Part shown: positions 11,290 through 22,939 of the stretch, in pieces
How positions within the stretch are numbered: the first letter of the stretch is position 1
Layout: each line of letters begins with the position of its first letter
Origin: Apostichopus parvimensis
Lineage: Eukaryota; Echinodermata; Holothuroidea; Aspidochirotida; Stichopodidae
Assembly (NCBI GenBank): GCA_000934455.1
Contig: KN886545.1
Location: 3,932-31,394, forward strand
DNA length: 27,463 bases
Reading direction: 5' to 3'
Position numbers and translations under genes: made by a program
Notes under the pieces: model-generated
What the model saw: only the letters and a program-made list of their open reading frames with translations
Databases searched by the model: none
Told to the model about the DNA's origin: nothing

Positions 11290-14200
11290 CTGCAGATGAG
11301 AAGAGAGAGAGAGAGAGAAAAAAATTAACGTAATGAACGAGCTACTATATATTTTGTTTGTCACCCAGACGTTAACACTTTCCTTAGAGCATTGCGATTC
11401 TGATGACTCAATCAGATTGGGAGGGACATAAACAAGACAAGTTTACTCTAAGGTCTCTGTAGAAACTATAATCAAATAATAATAAAAATGTGTGTAAATA
11501 TCCTAGTATCATGTAAATCAAACTCTCTTATATTTCAATCTGCTTATATAAGTTTCAAGTTAAGCTAATTACTTCAGCTTTAAACAAAAACTGTGGAAAA
11601 GTAAGTGGGGTTGATGTTTCGATCCTAGCAGGATCTACTTCAGAGGCTTAAGGACCCTGCTAGGACCGAAACATCAGGCCCACATATTTTTAAACATTCT
11701 CTTACACAGGCTCTTTATGGGTTAAGCAGTTTGCTAACAGTTTTATTTTATTTTGGTTAAACAAAAAAAAAATTGAAACCTAGTATAGGAACTTAGTTGC
11801 TTCAAGTCTATGAGACAAAAATAACTTCCAAGTTTTCCTAAGCACTTCAAAGCAATGAAACTAACACAATTTAAAAGTTGAGTATAACCAATTATGGAAA
11901 TGAAATAAAGAGATGTGGATTTTGCTTTAGATCTAAGCAACTTATTTATTTTACTTGAAGCCAAGGAAGTTTGCAATTTCAAGTCAAGACAACCACACTT
12001 CTTCCCAAGCGATCACAACTACATGATTTTTCCATTCGGGGAATAATTGTGACCACCACACTATCACTGTTACATTAAACTGTAAGTATACATATCAAAA
12101 GTTTCAAACTAAATCCCTGAGGATGATTTAAAGTGCCGCTTACCTTTTTTCACGAATTCTTCGGCTACGATTCGTGCCCTGGGAATAATTGTGACCACCA
12201 CACTATCACTGTTACAATAACTGTAAGTATACATATCAAAAGTTTCAAACTAGATCCCCGAGGATGATTTAAAGTGCCGCTTACCTTTTTCAGGAATTCT
12301 TCGGCTACGATTCGTGCCCTGGAATTAACGCTGAGTTTCATTTCACTGATTTCCTTGTCGATCTCTTCCATGAACGTGATGATGAAGTCGACTAATTTGT
12401 GTTTGAACATCTGCTCTGTGTGGAAGTTGGTGACTAGAAAACTGATATCGTAGCCCTGCGTAGAGACGAGAGGTAAAACGATCAAAACAGATAACGATAA
12501 CTGGATTGACGGGGACGGAAAGACGACCGGTCCACTTTTGTCATGTGACAATTTTTCTGTCTTAGTGACTGATTTTCATTCTTCTAAAAAGATTCATGTT
12601 TCTTCAAATATTTATCAGAAGCTTCTTTGTTCTCATCCTCCACATCCATTTTCGTTAACTTTTCGTCGTTACCTGGTATTTTCTACCTCTTTCTATGATG
12701 CTTTGGTAGTTATACATCATTCATCGTATTGCACTATTGTTCTTCATAATAAGTACTGTACACAATCATTTGCAACACATTTAAACAGGGCAAATTAACA
12801 TCATACATAGTCGTTGCCAACACTTCAAAGCCACACAAAAAGGAAAAAGAGGACAATGTCCATATCATAAAACAAAGGATGCAAGCCTTCCCCAAGACTA
12901 AGGACTGAAGAGGGGGGGGGGGGAGGATATACACCCTCTTTAAGTTCTCTAATTCATAACTGTTATAAGTTCTGTACTGGTAGATCCTGCACAACAATAC
13001 ACTAGAGCAAAACGGCATTATTTCAACAGAACTCAGATCAAAGTTGCTGACACAGGACTTTAGGGACAGCAAGATAAGTTACAATGACTGTCTCTCTGGT
13101 AAATGATGGCAGTATACCAGAATGCAGCAGTCAAAGCTGATAGTATGATCGACCTCAGTCATGGACCAATGTAGGAGCAGGAAGTGCATTGAATCCAAGC
13201 ACAGTTATAAAGAATAACTTGGAAGTACTTGAGTCGTACAGTAGTAAGTCCCCCCCCCCCCTTCCAGTAAACCTGCACCTAGTAACATTTTGAACCAGGA
13301 ATCATTAGTAATGGACATTATTTCCAATGGTCTGAAGGCTTCCATCTTCTTGAGGAGTATTACAACCACAGCCAGTGTTGTGACTGCAATTATAACAGCA
13401 ATGATTGTTGAGGTTTGGTTAACTTGATTGGTTTAAAAAAGCTCTGGACTTTGGACGTATGCACCTGATCACTCTACATTTACTCCCATTGAGCATTGCG
13501 GGGCCCCTTAGGTCACGGAAGCTATCGCGAGTTACTTTCATTGGCCACGATGTACGGTGAAACACTTCCTCCTTGCTTAATTAAATAGAAAGTTATTTTA
13601 TGAAATTTAACTTTATTTTAATGTTCTATGTTCTATGTTGGGTGTTTGTGCTGGTGGAAAACTAACAATTGTTTACTACATTCCTTTAAGTCGTAAAACG
13701 CCTTGCATATCTCAATGATTCTTGCGTTGTGATTGGTCAGCATGACATGACCTAATATCGCAGGCGCACATGATTTATTGCAGTTCATTAATCACATCAG
13801 TACATGTTATCTACTTCCTGAATCTTCATTTAGTTCTTCGTATTGCCTGTAAATTCACTGACATTACCAAACAGATACTTCTGTTGAGGATCTGGCCCTG
13901 CAAATGATTCAGTCATTGAAAAAGAAAATGCATGTTGAAAACATAGAATCAATGACCATTTTTAACCTTCTGGCAAATTTAGGGGCAGTGCTGAATTTTG
14001 TGACGGCGTTAAAATGCATCTGTCCGTTGGCAAACGTGTGAACCAAAACTCTCACAGATCTGGTATATAGCAATTAAGCTGGCCATGAAAACATTGAACA
14101 AAATCAGAAAGTGCCCATAAATGTTGCTCTTAAAATGATTTTTACTGCTGTGAATGTACCGTTTTTCTGTCCCTTTTTACTATTGTCATAATTGTGTTAA

Positions 14201-17200
14201 CAAAACTTGCATTCAACTTCCTGAGTTTGAAGTAAAAAAATGTTAACTTTAGGTTGTTCGGTGAAACTTCCTTTGTAAGCATTGGAAATTTTCATTATAG
14301 CGAAAACTGGGAGGTTTACTAGAACGTTTGCAGTGCTACGATAGAACTGTGAACAAAAGATAAGAGTAGGTCCATTTTTCGGATTACAGCTAGTCAATGT
14401 AGCTACGGCTAGCCTAGGGAATTTTCGGATCTGTGTACAGCGAAGCGTGACTCGTTATCGACCTCTTGCTACACTCATTTCAAGGATTAACAATGAACGC
14501 ACTGCACGGATTCAAGTGCGTCGATGTGAGGCTTCCCTTAGAATCATCTTCTTGTGATGAAAGATCCAGACATATTACTTTTGGTAACCTTCAGATTTCA
14601 GAGATTTTTTGAGTTTATTCTGCATATAAAGTCGCAAGTATTGGGGACTTTATGGAGTATAAAATAGTGGTGATATTGGGGTCTTGTAATGTGGTGAGAT
14701 GGTTCAGAAAAAAAAATTGTCTCCAAAAACAATTAAACCATCACACAGCTGGTGACGTACCTCGACTGGTTTTCTTCGTAAGATAAAGAAGTTGTCAGCT
14801 CTGAGCATCATGAAGCGCATGAACTTGTGACAAAGAATCTTCTCAATTTCATCAACCTGTGTACAAATTTAAAAAAAATTAATTAATTAATTAATGAAAC
14901 AGTTTCAACAGTAACATGAAAATTCTGAGTTGAAACAGTTCCATCTATTTAAAAAATTTTAACAACAATTTGACAAATTAGTCCAATTAGAAGAACCAAT
15001 GGCTTAAATTCTTCCAGGAAGTTGCAACAGAACATTCCTCAACACTCAGAATGGTCCAGCATAGGTATAATGTTCACACTTTTAACTATAGCTACATTCC
15101 ACAATTCACATGGGAGCTATAAAATGTTACTGAATTCCTCACCAACAGTTCAACTAACCTTGAGTTTATGAGTGATCTCTGATATGCATGATTTTCCCAT
15201 CTGTTTACTCACTGTTTTCTGAAAACTGTTTAACTCCCCTCCCCTCCCCAACCCAACCATCCTCTGCAAAAATTTATTCTAATGGCAACTATAACCATTA
15301 AAGGATCTTTTAAGAAAGAAACATGATCATGTTTATTCTTTTATTGTTAAAGAAACAGGTAAATATTAGAGAGAAAATACCTGTTTAATGGATATGCTTA
15401 TTCTTATGGAGTTAATAGAGCTTTCTATAAGGACCTTCTCCCTCTCACTTCGGCTGATGATGACCGGTTTTAACAACAGTTCCTTGCTACTCCTGTGTTC
15501 GAGAAGATTAAAAAACCACATGTATATCAGAATACTATCTCTAGAATATCATAAGGGTAATCTGAATATGTGTTACCTAGCAGAAAGGTAAGGTAAGGTA
15601 TTTCAAATATACAGTGCGATGAGCAATGAACAGAATTAGTTACTAGGAGACATGAACCCAAATGTAATATTTAAATCATGACATGAAATGTAACTGATAT
15701 TTAAACACCTCCCCAAACAGCTTTATATCAATATCTGTTTGATAATTGATACCAAGGTTTGCCTCTTTTCTGTACATGTATGTAAGACCAAAGACATTAA
15801 CCAAGTTAACAGTTACCATAGATTCTTGCCTTTGTGTTTTTCAAATGCTTTTAAGGTTCTTTGCTCATGCATTTCTCTTATTATCAATTTTCTGTGATGA
15901 AAAATGTTTTGCAAATGTATCTAGCTCAATCTCGGATAATTAGTCACAGCTAACACTGACAGTTCGATACTGAAAAAAGTTCAGTAACAGCAATTTTCAC
16001 TTTAAAACAACATGAAAATAAAGACAAAAGGAAAGTAGAACATTGCACTTCCTGCTGACTCTGCAATATTCAGATACTTAAGAAACTTCCAATTGCCAAG
16101 TGTGAATTATAATCAATGATATCTTGTAAGCAAACTAGCTGCTTTCAGCACTATGGGGTGTGGTGGAAAACTGGGTTCCTGTACGATGGGGGTGGGGGGG
16201 GGGGTACTTGGCATCTCAATCATCTAGGATAGTCATAATGATGTGGCTTGTTTCTTCATAACAATAGCAAAGTATACAAATATTTTAGTCCACAAATAGA
16301 CTTTATTGTGTACAAAATTAGGTTACAGCATTTCCTTTTCCATTCTTAAGCTACGTAGAGGAAAGGATTTCAAAAAATGAAGCCAATGTGATTGTTGTTT
16401 TATTGTGCCACCTCTAATCTGATGCTGTGAAAAACTGGAGTGTTAGCTCATTGGTTAAAGCCGGTGCCTTACAATCATAAGGTCCCCGGTTTGAGTCACT
16501 CCAAGATTAATGTATGTCGTCCAGTTACAGAGTTGTTGACAATTGACAATTCATAATCATGGATGTTAAATATGAATCTAAGAGACTGACTTCGTTCAGC
16601 TTGCAGCTTTAAAAAGCCAATGAGGCTTCTTTGCGAGTTCCTGCTTGCAAGAGGATTTAAAATACATACTGGAACAACAATAGATAGATAGATAGATAGA
16701 TAGATTCTTTATTCAATCAATGAGCAATAAAATTACACATCGAAAATTAAAACATTCCTCAAGCTCCTTAGAATAGAAATAGAAAAATAGAATAATAGAA
16801 TTGTAGAACAATGTGTTTTGCTATGGAGCCATGGAGATGTTGTCCACACACCGGTAAACAAACCAAAGGCTTACGATTCCTCGTCGTGAGCTGGATGTTA
16901 TAAATGTCTAAACTAAATAAAATGAGTGGTTTGTACTTACCTTACTTCCACTTCTGGTTTGTTGTGTCTTTCAACATTTTGTGATGAAAAATTCTCTATG
17001 CACATGGCAGCGCTCAAGGTAGCCCTGACGGCATCTAAGTAAGGTCGTAATGTCGCTGCCTGTGTAAGGTGAAAAAGAAAACAGCTTCATCACAATTCTA
17101 GTGCTAAGAGAACACGACTGGACATATGTCATTTCTCTCTGAAAAGTCTTTGCAACCCTAGTGTATAACAATGGTACCTTCCACCGTCTTCAGCCCATAG

Positions 17201-17943
17201 GTAAATCTCTTGTTAGCCCTATTGCCAGTTTAAATTAATGAATCCCTTTATATTTTGGCAAGGACACACCTGTAACTTGTAATGTAACTTAATGTTGCTT
17301 AACTTATTTTCATTCATTTTGGGGAGAACTAGTCACCTGCAGTTGGATTTAATGTGCCATAGGCTACATCATTTTGATCACAAGTAAGACTTGAACAGTT
17401 TCTTATTTCACAGTTGAAATTGTTGTGAATTATATTAGGACTTTTGACAACCATTCAGCAGCTTCAGCAGTTCGTATGCCTTTCTCGAAATGTCAGACTA
17501 GGACGAGGGGCTTAAGCTAGGCCTAGTTTAATCGAGCTGTGTTTTTGCTATAGCCTACTTTGGTTTGATCGAAAATTCAGGAAATATTATTGCTATCAAA
17601 ATGTTGTCGATTGGTAAGGATATTCTTATTTCTTCCTGATTTTGTGCAAGAAACTTGTCGGTTCGCATTATCTATTCACTGGTGCTACCACTGCCAGGCT
17701 ATACCACAGTTGCTACAATAGGCCTAACTTAGGCTAGGCCTAGGCTTTGTACAAAATTGCATAGCCTAACGAACTTCACGTTCACAGTGATCTGAACCAG
17801 GAAGTAGCTTCAACTTCTTTATATTGAATTAGATGTGAAAACTTAAGATCCTTCTTTTTGAAGTGGAGTTTGTAAAACTAATGGAATTAAAAGAATCACA
17901 TTAAGTCAAACAATATTCTCCATATCAAAGTTAATCTTACCAT
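11284..17943 (-). CDS. ARPC4: Arp2/3 complex subunit 4 (ARPC4/p20-ARC), whole gene, 6 coding exons
   Basis: ARPC4 is a core subunit of the seven-protein Arp2/3 complex. With ARPC2 it forms the backbone that holds Arp2 and Arp3 and contacts the mother filament during branched actin nucleation in the cytoplasm. The coding exons on the minus strand are 17943-17941, 17059-16941, 15492-15381, 14856-14761, 12455-12285 and 11289-11284. Every junction has GT donor and AG acceptor, the phases agree, and they sum to 507 nt, or 168 aa plus stop, the usual family length. Recognisable family blocks are [14 protein letters not shown] near the N terminus, ENFSSQ and [66 protein letters not shown] and [15 protein letters not shown], then a C-terminal EEFLKKF. 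I see no missing residue or frameshift. The identification rests on remembered family sequence; the splice model is read directly from this sequence. Confidence 0.97.
11293..11325 (-). promoter_or_regulatory. CT microsatellite acting as polypyrimidine tract
   Basis: On the minus strand a run of CT dinucleotides flanked by T-rich sequence leads directly into CATCTGCAG, the acceptor of the ARPC4 terminal exon. It is an unusually clean 3' splice site whose strength depends on a length-variable microsatellite. Confidence 0.7.
11609..11679. repeat. Palindrome-bearing hairpin repeat (GATCCTAGCAGGATC family)
   Basis: The left arm GGTTGATGTTTCGATCCTAG (continuing CAGGATC) pairs imperfectly with the right arm GGACCCTGCTAGGACCGAAA (continuing CATCAGG), with a 16-bp spacer. 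A related pair of arms occurs at about 22940-22970 and 23168-23185. I have seen similar sequence in marine invertebrate repeats, but cannot name the superfamily. Confidence 0.7.
12041..12322. repeat. 142-bp tandem duplication covering the 3' end of ARPC4 exon 5
   Basis: Copy A (12041-12182) and copy B (12183-12322) begin GAATAATTGTGACCACCACA and end in GCCCTGG. They differ by a few substitutions and small indels. Copy B holds the true exon end and donor. Copy A repeats about 37 nt of exon, the GTAAGC donor (12143-12138) and intron. In copy A the Leu codon CTG reads GTG and the A run before the donor has one extra base, so it does not maintain the exon frame. Copy A therefore carries a spare donor and an exon-tail fragment. 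Confidence 0.95.
12285..12455 (-). CDS. ARPC4: ARPC4 coding exon 5
   Basis: The 171-nt exon in phase 0 (57 codons) runs from [20 protein letters not shown] to the basic tail [11 protein letters not shown]. The acceptor is CTACGCAG and the donor GTAAGC. Its last ~38 nt, the donor and following intron are copied in tandem immediately downstream (12041-12182). The original keeps the intact frame and the Leu codon, so it is the functional exon. Confidence 0.97.
14761..14856 (-). CDS. ARPC4: ARPC4 coding exon 4
   Basis: The 96-nt exon in phase 0 encodes [18 protein letters not shown] then [14 protein letters not shown]. The acceptor is TGTACACAG and the donor GTACGTCA. This is one of the most conserved stretches of ARPC4. 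Confidence 0.97.
14875..14896. repeat. AATT simple repeat in ARPC4 intron 4
   Basis: TTAATTAATTAATTAATTAA lies just upstream (in gene sense) of the exon 4 acceptor. It is a simple repeat with no other content. Confidence 0.8.
15381..15492 (-). CDS. ARPC4: ARPC4 coding exon 3
   Basis: The 112-nt exon starts with G, completing the split Arg codon, then encodes [20 protein letters not shown] followed by [17 protein letters not shown]. The acceptor reads CGAACACAG and the donor is GTATTTTC. The exon matches the central family segment before the conserved DEIEKIL motif. Confidence 0.96.
16437..16670 (+). mobile_element. tRNA-derived SINE, copy 2 of family A
   Basis: The 5' head has an internal RNA polymerase III promoter: A box TTAGCTCATTGGTTAAAG and B box GGTTTGAGTCA, spaced as in a tRNA. 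It continues with the same ~150-bp body as the other copies and ends AAATACATACT. It lies in ARPC4 intron 2 in antisense orientation. A GATA microsatellite begins 10 bp past its 3' end. ACTGGA occurs at both ends (16434-16439 and 16668-16673), possibly a short target duplication. Confidence 0.9.
16679..16760 (-). mobile_element. GATA repeat and likely LINE 3' end fragment
   Basis: Six or so GATA units (16681-16706) are followed by TTCTTTATTCAATCAATGAG and AATAAAATTACA. The pattern of a short tandem tail next to such a sequence is typical of the 3' end of a non-LTR retrotransposon inserted on the minus strand. No coding part is visible. Confidence 0.4.
16941..17059 (-). CDS. ARPC4: ARPC4 coding exon 2
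   Basis: The 119-nt exon encodes [19 protein letters not shown], then a [20 protein letters not shown] block, and ends on the two bases AG of a split Arg codon. The acceptor is TTACACAG at 17060 onward and the donor is GTAAGTAC at 16940. The N-terminal block is strongly conserved in the family, which makes the call secure. Confidence 0.97.
17941..17943 (-). CDS. ARPC4: ARPC4 coding exon 1: start codon only
   Basis: The ATG lies immediately before a GTAAG donor (17940-17936), so this exon contributes only Met and the 5' UTR. The context is CACAACATG with A at -3, and the next exon supplies G at +4 (GCA, Ala). The following exon begins AATLRPYL, matching the family N terminus after the initiator. 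The 5' UTR continues to higher coordinates; its end (transcription start) cannot be fixed from sequence alone. Confidence 0.88.
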
Positions 17944-19359
17944 GTTGTGAGACAATTCTAGTGCTGACTGATTGTTACAGAAACGCCCGATGTAACCACC
18001 ACAGGACTATTGCTACAAGAACGACATCACTTTCCAGTTTCCGCATGTTGGATTAGAAGCTAGCATCCATTAGTAGAAGGCTATAACAGCAGTCACGAAC
18101 ATATAGAAGCAATATCCGGCTTGTCGCTTGCAGCAAATTGCAGATGAACATTCTCACCCAAACAAAAGCGTCAATCTACACTACTTTTGACGTAGAGTCT
18201 AAACATTAGGCATTGAAGTGCCCAATGAATTTGCCATCATTGTAAGAAGTTCTGAATTTGTTTTCCTTCAATTGTTATTATTTTTCTATCACCATTTTAT
18301 GGAGGTGGTGCACGAATGGGTTGGGGTAGTTGGTTTCTTTTAGAGGGGTTTTCTTTTGTTTCTTACATGTTTTTTTTTCTTTACTATACATACATGTTTC
18401 CACTCAGACAATCTGAAACGTCCATTGGAAGTAGTCATGATATTACAGATGCAATTATATTATTTTCGGAAGTTTTGCAGATGCGATATGGAACCATAGA
18501 AATTGAAGTACTAATTGGGTTCTATAGTATCGACCTATTTTACAAGCACCTGCATCAGTAACTACATCTTGGTTGTTACTTTACTATAACTAGGTACCTT
18601 AAAGTTAAATAATACAACTTTTTCTGTACACTTAAATTGCCATAAAACTAGCGGCAAGAAAGTGCTTGACCTCAGCTGACTTGCATTGTATATCAGTCTT
18701 TATCATTCATTGAGCATTTGTCTAAGGGGACTATAGGCCTATGGCTCCATTTGAATATTAACCCCATCCCCAGCAGTCACGTAGCCGGGCTGGGGTCCTC
18801 TCTCCTTTCAGAGGGCCTAACGCGGGGGGAGATGGTAAAACATTTGGGAACGACTTGTAGAATTTTCTTTTCAATAAGTGAGAACAACTGTATAAGCCAC
18901 AGCTAAATAGCCGTAAATTGTAATTAATTTCAACTAGTATTGTTTGGCCACAAAATTCTTTCTAATCTGGTGCATCAAGTGTTTCTACCATTTGTGAAAA
19001 TGAACGATATTAGATAAGATCAGGATTTCGTATAGAAACCCTTTTTCACGAGTTCGTGTTTTGGGTGTAGCAAGATGGCGCGTGTGACTTTCAAATCGCT
19101 GCAAAGCAAACCGTTTCAGCTGTCTTGCGAAGTAGCTTCTATGTGATGAATTTCCGTGTTCTGTGAATGTACGTTACTCACAACACAGAGGAAATGCTTG
19201 CTGCCCTCAATTATTTAAGTACTAACCAGAGCCTGTATAGAGACCGCTCCAGTACTATAACTCAAGTAACAAGCGAAGTTAAATTTAAAATGAAAAGCGG
19301 ATACAAATTATTGTGCAGTATGGCAAGTCAGTTTGGGTTTAAATCCCATGGTCAATATA

Positions 19360-19560
19360 TATAAATATCTATAGATATCCTTAATTTATAAGGAATATTT
19401 TTAAATGAAATAGTGATATGTTTTAATCGACTATAAATTAGAGATAACTTTGTATAATTGAATGAAATATGCTTTTAAACTAACTAGAGATATCACTAAT
19501 ATATATGATTAAACATATCTTGAATGAATTCAAGTTATCTCTAATGTGAATTAAACAAGT
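19360..19560. repeat. AT-rich nested inverted repeats, possible MITE
   Basis: ATTAGAGATAACTT (19437-19450) has an exact inverted partner AAGTTATCTCTAAT (19532-19545). AGTGATAT and ATATCACT form another pair inside, and GATATGTTTTAATC has an inverted partner GATTAAACATATC. Clear target duplications are not visible. Confidence 0.6.
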
Positions 19561-21176
19561 TATTCTGGCATGCAGTTGATGCACCCTTCGGTTCGAGTCG
19601 CCGAATCGGATCGTTAGTTTGAGGCGGCGATTTTCTCTCGATTGTGAAAGATACGGTAGTATACATTGCAATAGTATGCCGTAGCCCTCCATTGTAGTAG
19701 GCCTACTGGGCTACAATAGTATAAATTTGGTCCCCGGCCGGTGCTAAGATCTGTTATATGACACCCACCCAGTTATCCTTCGATTTTGTAGCTCGCAAAG
19801 CGGTAATGGAGCATGGTGCATTGCTCGACCATAGAAGTGTTAACCTGTACTGCCATGGTGCAACAAACTTTGATCTTACACTAGGGAGAGCGTAAACATG
19901 AAAACGAAATGGAATGTGATAATTTGATTTTGTTATTTATTTATTTTGGCTTTTCGTAAATAAATCTTTCAAATTTTCATTTACTTACCAATCTTAAGTA
20001 TCAGGTCCTCTTTGATGTGTAATAATCTTTTGATTTACACATGATGTGATTTATCCTCGAATTAAAGATTGTTGTAGTTGTAGAAAGATGATAAAGCTGG
20101 TATTTTACGGAGAATATCTCCGTGATACGAGATGTTTATCTTGTACCAGTCGGAACGAGAGCTTCGATTCTTTGTGTCCGTCTACACCAAAACCTAAAGT
20201 AATAGCCATTCCGTCATAGACGGAGAGAGTAGGAAGAGGAGTGGGAGGGAGAAAGAGAGGGCAGGGGATGTGGGTGGGGAAGTTAAAGCATGGGGACACA
20301 GGTAGACTTACTCAAAGCAACTAATTCGAGAATGGAAACAAGTATTGGAAAAGAAAATACAGGAGAAATGACCATCAGTTTTCAGTGAGTGTGAAGAGTT
20401 AGTGGAATGTATACCATTCTTCAAAACGTTCATTCTTTCTCTTCGAGTTTCTAGTGCGCATTAAACTAATTCTTAGGTGATGAACAACTTCCAATGTCTT
20501 GTACTCTACATAGTGAAGGCTGGCAAGGGTAGCAGGGAATACTTTACCCATTATCGCATCGCAAAATGCTAAGCTATGCAAAATGAGAGCAAATTGCTAT
20601 ACAAGCGTGTGCAAGATGTATAGCAAGTTTTATACACAGGAACTACTGTATTTTATACAAGACAAAAGATCAGAGCCCACAAAATTGTTATGCAAATTTT
20701 TAAAATTTATTCCCTCGGTAGAGTTGACTTGGAATCGTGTGGGTGGGGGTTCGCGTGGCTTAGGGAGCATAAAGAGAAGTGAGAATATATGTCTTTTTAA
20801 AAAATATATATACATAAGCGGCTATAGATTTAATTTTCAATTACAGTAATCTTTTTTTATTTCTCTTAAAGTAAATAATTTTATCGAAATATGATTTAAG
20901 AAATGATTACCAAACTTATTATTTCTTTCTTTTCAAGAATTACAAGTATACATTATATCACAGCTGTAGTACTGACACCAGAAGATCAGTAGGTCTTTAT
21001 GATCCATTACCATATGTTATACTAACACATTAAATGTAACACTGCCTACAAGACGTTCCAATTTTGACCATTCTTCGCTTCAAACAAATATCAAATATGT
21101 TAACACATTTGCTAGGTTTTCAAAGTTTCACCTCTACTGACATTTGACCACTACAGAAATGAGAACATACTTCCTA

Positions 21177-21293
21177 GGGTAAATCCCTAGGTAAGGCATA
21201 AGGTAAAAGGTAAGGTCCATAAGGTAAGGTCCTAAGTAAGGTAAGGCATAAGTAAAGGCATAAGGTCCTTAAGGTAAGTCCCTAGGGTAGGGC
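21177..21293. repeat. Degenerate AAGGTAAGG/CATAAGGT low-complexity array
   Basis: Irregular repetition of AAGGTAAGGTCC, AAGGCATAAGGT and CCCTAGG with no fixed period. Many units contain AGGTAAG, the consensus 5' splice donor. No exon is seen next to it. Confidence 0.75.
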
Positions 21294-21908
21294 AACATAT
21301 TGGGTTTGTCATCAAGTTTAAGATGTTATTCAGTCTTTGACCTCTGGTGACCTCAAATAATATTTGACTTCCACCTCATTCCACCCCCCCTCCCCCCCCC
21401 AAAAAAAAATTCTTACACTCAGTGAGGTGTATCCACATACTAGATATGAAGATACACTAACATGTGTTTTTTTTTATAGTTTCCAAACCCAGACATCACA
21501 AAAAAGAAAAGAAAAACAATATTGTAATACAACTCCCCCTTCCCGGGCCACCTTTTCATCCTTACTACTTCCTTACTACACAGTCTCAATGCTAATTTCA
21601 GTGACAATGTTATTTTATTGGACATACATGGTAATAGGATTATCGCAATTCATGTCACTGTGGGCATATATTGTTATTTTTTATCTTGTTTGACCATCTA
21701 GAGATAAATTCAGAATTTCAGCAACTTATACATATATATATTTTCTTTGAAATTCAAGATATTGTATTCAATAAAAGGACTGTCTGAAAGGACCAATTGG
21801 AAAAGAGGAGAGACATGTCACTAATGTAATTCCAATAAATGCCATATCGAGCACTTTTTCTCTAAGTTTAACTTAGTAAACAACATGTAAAGAATGTTGA
21901 GTATACGT

Positions 21909-22145
21909 TTTCAATCTGAGAATGATCATGTTGACTACATATTCATTCTTTCAATCTGCATGTTTGTTTATATGTTGAATACAATACTCGACATTCCAAT
22001 TCTATATCTAGATGTAAACTCAGTTATTCACTCTTTCAATCCAAATGTCTATTTACATTTTTTCCTCAATACTGACTCTCTTAAAAAATGTGCCTACATT
22101 TCAATCCATTTCCAATTGCCCACCCAAACTTCCCTCTTTCAATCT
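21909..22145 (+). repeat. Degenerate TTTCAATC-containing low-order repeat
   Basis: TTTCAATC(T/C) recurs at 21909, 21949, 22034, 22099 and 22137, often preceded by ATTCATTC or CCCTC. The spacing (40, 85, 65, 38) suggests a decayed ~40-bp minisatellite. The three overlapping plus-strand frames of 67-111 codons here show no protein features. Confidence 0.4.
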
Positions 22146-22939
22146 ATTTCTACATCAAGACTCTTGCATTATTACTATGTCAATTCATATACACAAGTCT
22201 ACACAATGGTCACTTGTTCAGTGCATTAATTGTCATACTTTCCTCTACAGCATTACAATTAAAATTGATGTTTTTTGTTGTCCAAAAATGATGAAAATAA
22301 TTTTTGTTATTTTGTTCATAATATTTAAGTATAAATTCCAAAAGACATTTAATTAAAAATCCATATATATTTTATATGTATAAATCAACAAAAGGCATGA
22401 TAGGAATATTTGAGAAAGTGAAACATGGAGTGCTGTAATACCTCTAACAATGAAATGACTTCCAAATAAGTCAGTAAATTTAACCAAAAGTAAATTGTTA
22501 TGTGACTGACTTAACTTGAGTCAAAAGACAACTTTTTTTTAGTTGCTTATGCTCAATTTTGTAATATTATTTCTAACTAAATTCCTTCAATAACTGAGGT
22601 CATTAGCTGGACTATAGTCAAGTTTTAAAAAAAAATTGAATATTGATTCGCTTAATTGCTTAATTGATGATTGAATTTCTTTGGCTGAAAAAAAGAAGCC
22701 TAACATGATGTTAATTTGAAGAATATTTTTTAGGATTGGTTAAAATTGCTGATGAATACCAAACAAACGAATTAAAATAGTCCTGTAATAACTATGATGC
22801 ATATGGGTGCAAATGTGATGGAGTAAACAAGCATATATATTCCGTGAAAATTCCAGATCCTACCTTAAACCAAATTATTGAATACCAACACCATTTGTTA
22901 CACTTCCATCTTTCACTTTTATTAAATAAGACCAGAGGA

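Noticed and set aside
11611..11679. Possible hammerhead ribozyme from TGATGTTTC and GAAACATCAG
   Set aside because: The catalytic core CTGATGA with GAAA is not present in the required order; the arms are simply complementary.
12734..13072. 112-codon minus-strand frame in ARPC4 intron 4
   Set aside because: It crosses a poly(G) run (about 12912-12923) and encodes a run of Pro. It is intronic and lacks family features.
18316..18561. 81-codon plus-strand frame rich in Phe/Tyr
   Set aside because: Composition follows T-rich DNA. There is no domain, and no splice or promoter context.
19071..19145. Short plus-strand frame starting AAGATGGCG
   Set aside because: Good start context and CpG content, but only 23 codons before TGA and no donor that continues the frame. 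Kept only as a possible YY1-like site.
20105..20299. Minus-strand frame with SVYDGMAITLGFGVDGHKES
   Set aside because: It looks slightly protein-like, but part of it is a CCGTCATAGACGG palindrome and a GA-rich run. No acceptor or neighbour exon was found.
21894..22356. Three overlapping plus-strand frames of 67-111 codons
   Set aside because: All overlap the TTTCAATC low-order repeat and have no protein-like composition.
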